Part shown: piece after piece, positions 60,111 to 64,000 of the stretch
Layout: each line of letters starts with the position of its first letter
How positions within the stretch are numbered: the stretch's first letter is position 1
Assembly: GCA_030549495.1 (NCBI GenBank)
Contig: JAUIRK010000908.1
Coordinates: 496,001 to 560,000 of the forward strand
Direction: 5' to 3'
Origin: Nectonema munidae
Taxonomy: Eukaryota; Nematomorpha; Nectonematoida; Nectonematidae
Length of the DNA: 64,000 nt
Made by a program: the position numbers and the translations under genes
The notes under the pieces: model-generated
Databases searched by the model: none
What the model saw: the letters and a program-made list of their open reading frames with translations, nothing else
Told to the model about the DNA's origin: nothing

Positions 60111-60237
60111 TTATTTTATTCAAAAATCGAGAACATAATAATTATCTTTCTATTCTTTATGAATAACTTGGATTGTGTTTCTGAAAACTATCATATTTTC
60201 ATGATTGTGATATAGAAAATTTAAATTCAACAAAAAC

Positions 60238-60923
60238 TTGAAACTCTTACACTTGAATATTAGAAGCCTCAACGCTAATTTTGATTTTTTATTAAATCTG
60301 CTCAGTTCATTCACTTTTAACTTCGACTTAATTATTTTGATCGAAATTTGGAATATTGGTTCAACTAATTTTGAAATTCCTGACTACAACTTTTATTATC
60401 AAGAAAGGGGTAAAAGAGGTGGAGTAGGAGTTTTTTTTATAAAAAATCAATCACTCTAATATTAACCTATAATCTTTCTTGTATGGAAAATCTTTTTGAC
60501 TTTCTTCATTTACATTTTAAATTAGATTCAACATTTGTTGATTTGTCTCCTAATTCAAACATTACTTCTTTTAATACTTATCTTTACAATATTTTTTCTT
60601 CACATTCTTTCTCTAAATTTGCCATAGTAAGTGGTGATTTTAATTTAAATCTCTTTGATGATGATAAAGATGCTAATTACATGAGCTTTATTGGTATTCT
60701 GCATTCTTTCGGCTTTTTTCCTACAATAACTAAATGTACTCGCATAACCCCAACTTCAGCTACTTTAGTTGATAATATTTTTATCAATTTCAGATCCTCT
60801 TTTTCTTCTTACAATATAATTTCCGACATTTCAGACCATTTTCCAAATTGTGCTATCATTAAAAATTTTTTCATAAAAATTCCTCCAAATATCATTACCG
60901 TTGGAAAAGAAATTTCAGTTTAA
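60238..60923 (+). pseudogene. LINE ORF2 endonuclease domain
   Basis: Starts LKLLHLNIRSLNANFDFLLN, then FDLIILIEIWNIG with the catalytic Glu, IPDYNFYYQERGKRGGVGVF, and after a frame change near 60465, FAIVSGDFNLNLFDDDKDAN with catalytic Asp and Asn. LVDNIFIN and ISDISDHFPNCAII with the terminal Asp-His pair follow. All signature residues of the exonuclease-endonuclease-phosphatase fold of Jockey/CR1-type LINEs are present. A stop follows at 60921; a linker frame (60977-61468; KSEPWFSPFLVSLKKYKEKV) continues the ORF2 sequence between endonuclease and RT. Confidence 0.9.
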
Positions 60924-61479
60924 AAAATCAGTGCACTTTTGTTTCAAAGGTTTCTCAAGCGAACTTTTCTTTAGTCTTGGAATCTACTGATCCCAATATT
61001 GCTTATGATTCATTTTCAAATCTCATTAAACAATCTTTCGATGCCAATTTCCCAGGTTATAAATATAAAACCAAAGTAAAGAGTGAACCATGGTTTTCTC
61101 CCTTTCTCGTTTCTCTCAAAAAATATAAAGAAAAGGTGTACAAAATGAGGGTTCTCTTCCTAAATCAGCTAAATTTGATACGATATAAAAACATGTTGAA
61201 GCAGTATAAAATAGAATTGAAAAAAGCTAAATCGACATTTTATTTTAATCAGTTTTCTAACTGTAAACGCAACATGATTTGGAAAAAGTTGAACAACCTT
61301 TTCATGTTCTCTAAAAATGTTCCCATTAGTTCTTCCTTTAATTTTGATGACTTCGCTTCCTTTTTCTCACGTTCAAATGATGTCATTCCTGATGCATCTT
61401 CTTTGAGTTATATTGATTATTCTATTCCCATGAACCATCCTTCTTTTTATTTAACCGAAATTACCTAAAATGACCTCAT

Positions 61480-62709
61480 TGTAGCCATATCTGCTTTATC
61501 AAATAAAAAATCTGTTGGCGAAGATGAATTATCTCTAGGTTTAATCATTGACATTTTTCCATAGATAAGTTTTTTACTGGTATTTATTTTCAATTTTTCT
61601 CTTAATGAAGGTGATTTCCTGTTAAGCTTAAAGTATCTAAAATAATTCCCCTTTTGAAAAATAAAAAATCGCATTTTTCTATGTAAAATTATAGACCTAT
61701 CTCCATTTTATCTGCATTTGCTAAAAAAAATTTTGAAAAAATTATATCTATTAAAATGATTTCCTTTCTTGATAAACATGACATTATTAATCATAAACAA
61801 TTTGGGTTTGTTAAGAACAGATCAACAGAGGACGCTGCACTTTCACTACTTCAATCTATATCAAAGCATTTTTACGGGATATTTTTAGATTTCCACAAAG
61901 CTTTTGATAGTGTTGATCACACTTGTCTTATTCACAAGTTGTTTAGAATCGGCTTTATAGGACAAATTTTGACATGGGTATGTAGTTTCCTCAGTAATCG
62001 AGTTTCTTGTTTCTTGTGCTGAAAATTCCAATCATTCCTATATTCATAAGGAAGTACCCCAAGGATCAATCATTGTTCCACTTTTGTTTAAGATTTTCAT
62101 AAATGACATTTTTTTGCATCAACAGTTCTGCGCCACTTACATTATATGCTGACGATATAGCTTTTTCTCTTAACTTTAGTGATCCTTCAGACGTTGTATC
62201 AACGAGAAATACTTGTTCGCAAAATATCTCTAATTGGTGCGAGAAGAATTTACTTTCTTTGAATACCAGTAAATGTTCTTACATGATTTTTTCTAAGCAA
62301 AAAACTAAATTTGAATTAAACATAATGCTGAATGGATCAGTTTAATTACCTTGGTTTAATCCTTGTAGAAAACTTATCCTGGTCTTCACATATAGCTACT
62401 GTTCATACAAAGGTTGTTAGCCTTTTCCGAATTTTTGGGAAAATGAAAAAATTTCTTGACTTTAATTGTAAAAAACTGTTGTATAATGCTTTTATTCTTT
62501 CTCATTTTTTATATTGTAACATTATATGGGGCTTTTTAAATTACACATTTTTAAATAAATTGAGATCTCTTCAGAATAAAAATTTTTCATTCATAAATAA
62601 CTCTCTATATTTGGATAAGTGGTTTGTTGGGGATAATATATTATATGATATTAATATATTAGCGCACCTAAAGGTTTACTTTAAATCTTGCTTCAAAAAT
62701 GGGCCGTAA
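61480..62709 (+). pseudogene. LINE ORF2 reverse transcriptase domain
   Basis: Successive frames show SNKKSVGEDELSLGLI, PISILSAFAKKNFEKI-like sequence, KQFGFVKNRSTEDAALSLLQ, GIFLDFHKAFDSVDHTCLIH (first catalytic Asp), EVPQGSIIVPLLFKIFINDI, LTLYADDIAFSLNFSDPSDV (YADD intact), WCEKNLLSLNTSKCSYMIFS, then FNYLGLILVENLSWSSHI and LYNAFILSHFLYCNIIWGF. This is the complete order of RT blocks and thumb. Breaks lie near 61470, 61560, 61690, 62022, 62110 and 62345. The catalytic residues themselves are retained. Confidence 0.92.
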
Positions 62710-63240
62710 ATTCTTATTTTTTTCTCAATTCCTCAATTCATGATCCTGTTTTCTACATATACCTCGAATAAAAAACAAATCATTATTTCGCTCTATCATA
62801 TTGAGAACATTATTCATTTCAAACTCATATCATTTCAAATTAAACATATACAGTTTTCATAAATTCAAAGACTCGTTAAAATGTATTATGCATCATTGAA
62901 CTTTTCTGTTTTTACTTCAATCGTTATATTCGTGATAATTTTTTTTCTTTGTCTGGAATATATTTATATGCATATAATATATATTTTCATATTTATAACG
63001 AACTTGTTTTATCTCTCATGCGTCCTCTTTTTTTTTCCTCTATTCTCTTCCGATTACTTGTCTCCGGCTTTAGTGATGGATGAGTCGAATTCTCGATGAA
63101 GCCAGAAGACCTCCTTTTTCGCCTCTATTGTAAAAGCCTGCAAATTTATTCTATTCATTCATTGATAATATAGTTTTATGCCTTTATTCAAATTTTATAT
63201 TATCAATAAAATTTTCTTCTTCTTTTTCTTCTTCTATTAA

Positions 63241-63530
63241 TCATCGTTAAAATGGAAAAAAAACAAGAACATTATTTAAAAATAAAACTTTTTTTTGAAA
63301 AATTTTGTATTAAGTTTCCTCTAATTTAATTAGTTTAGGGGTAAAATTGAATTATTATGAAATAGCATATAAATTATAAACTGTTAAAATTTTTAGCGTG
63401 TTTTCAAAGGATTGGTAACAAAATATCTTATCACAACTTTGATCATTCTAACACAGAATTCCAACTCCACATCAAATCACTACAGGTCTTCAAAATGATT
63501 TTTAAAGCAATTGCATGTGAAGCCTGGTTT
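63241..63530. other. AT-rich stretch, no recognised feature
   Basis: Downstream flank of the LINE; nothing recognised. Confidence 0.5.
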
Positions 63531-63690
63531 AACCGCAACTTCTATTAAACGAGCACCTGTCTATAACGACTAGTTTCAATTTTCCAAAATAATCCTAATG
63601 AGTTTATTCGATCTCGATTAAAAGCCCGTGTGTTCATAAAGACCACTTTTGGTGGCTCTCTTAGTGGTCTCTTAATAGAGGTTTGAGTGC
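63531..63690. mobile_element. 160-bp MITE with Tigger/pogo-like ends
   Basis: The left AACCGCAACTTCTATTAAAC and GAGCACCT are mirrored at the right by AGTGGTCTCTTAATAGAGGT then TTGAGTGC. The CCTCTATTAA-GAGACCACT signature is shared by many Tigger-derived MITEs. The ends are imperfect, and no coding sequence is present. Confidence 0.6.
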
Positions 63691-64000
63691 AATATCAAGT
63701 ATATCTACACTTACATATACAACAAGCTTACTTGTTGCTTCAAAACGTTTTTGAGTGGCGTAGGTATGTGTGCGCTGTAAGTGGGTGTATGACTTAATGT
63801 ACTATATTACCGTTTTTTAGTTCATCTACGTTTGTTTGGCATTATTCAATCAAAAGGCTACCTTTTATGTTGGACAGAATATAAGAATTGATTTCCATGG
63901 TCTTAAAAATTCGCAGGATAGATCAAGGCTCGGAAAAAATTAACAACACTTTAAATTTACAGAGGCTAAAACAGTACATAGTTATAGCATTTTCTGTAAT
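63691..64000. other. Window end, no recognised feature
   Basis: No domain, repeat or RNA gene recognised in the last 310 bases. Confidence 0.5.

Larger units (their letters stand above)
59171..63240 (+). mobile_element. Near full-length LINE (Jockey/CR1-like), frame-broken
   Basis: In order: ORF1 with zinc knuckles (59214-60110), ORF2 with apurinic-type endonuclease (60238-60923), reverse transcriptase (61700-62600), and a 3' region ending in a TTC-rich tail (63215-63236) after AATAAAATTTTC. Many frame changes and a few stops break ORF2. A clean target duplication was not identified. This copy keeps all the usual LINE modules. Confidence 0.88.

Overview
This is an AT-rich, intron-scale stretch of an animal nuclear genome (invertebrate; an arthropod would fit the mix of piggyBac, Tigger/pogo, hAT, MULE and Jockey/CR1-like elements, but nothing in the window fixes the species). 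I found no convincing complete host gene, no rRNA and no functional tRNA. Almost everything recognisable is a transposable element, most of them decayed and many nested inside each other. The only possible trace of a host gene is a pair of weak exon-like segments at 18.14-18.44 kb.

Layout. 0-1 kb: tail of a satellite-bearing TTAA element (here called the AB element). 1.06-1.65 kb: broken LTR-type integrase relic. 1.65-2.4 kb: a roughly 745-bp CAT/ATG microsatellite, followed by a 0.6-kb dispersed repeat that recurs at 17.2-17.8 kb. 3.63-6.57 kb: AB copy 2, with a tRNA-derived SINE inside. 9.78-15.66 kb: a broken LINE on the minus strand, split by AB copy 3 (10.31-13.37 kb) and by G-rich insertions. 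15.66-17.17 kb: hAT relic (ZBED5-like). 19.12-19.75 kb: half of a palindromic foldback element. 20.29-23.66 kb: MULE with very long inverted repeats and an 8-bp target duplication. 26.1-26.8 kb and 29.5-31.4 kb: hAT remnants. 32.5 kb: a 130-bp TTAA-flanked MITE. 35 kb: fragment of an uncharacterised repeat-encoded protein. 38-44.3 kb: Tigger transposase split by AB copy 4, which itself carries a truncated pogo element. 44.39-47.59 kb: piggyBac with a degenerate transposase. 49.1-50.2 kb: hAT relic. 53.0-54.5 kb: the full palindromic foldback element. 55.5-56.76 kb: 5'-truncated LINE on the minus strand. 59.2-63.24 kb: near full-length but frame-broken LINE on the plus strand.

The most interesting item is the AB element. 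There are four copies in 44 kb, each made almost wholly of two different tandem arrays (unit A and unit B, both about 150 bp). Two copies are flanked by TTAA on both sides, and one of those clearly splits a LINE. Termini begin CCCTATTAG, which points to a non-autonomous, piggyBac-mobilised element that carries satellite DNA around the genome. I do not recognise it as a described family. The piggyBac at 44.4 kb has different ends and is not obviously its partner.
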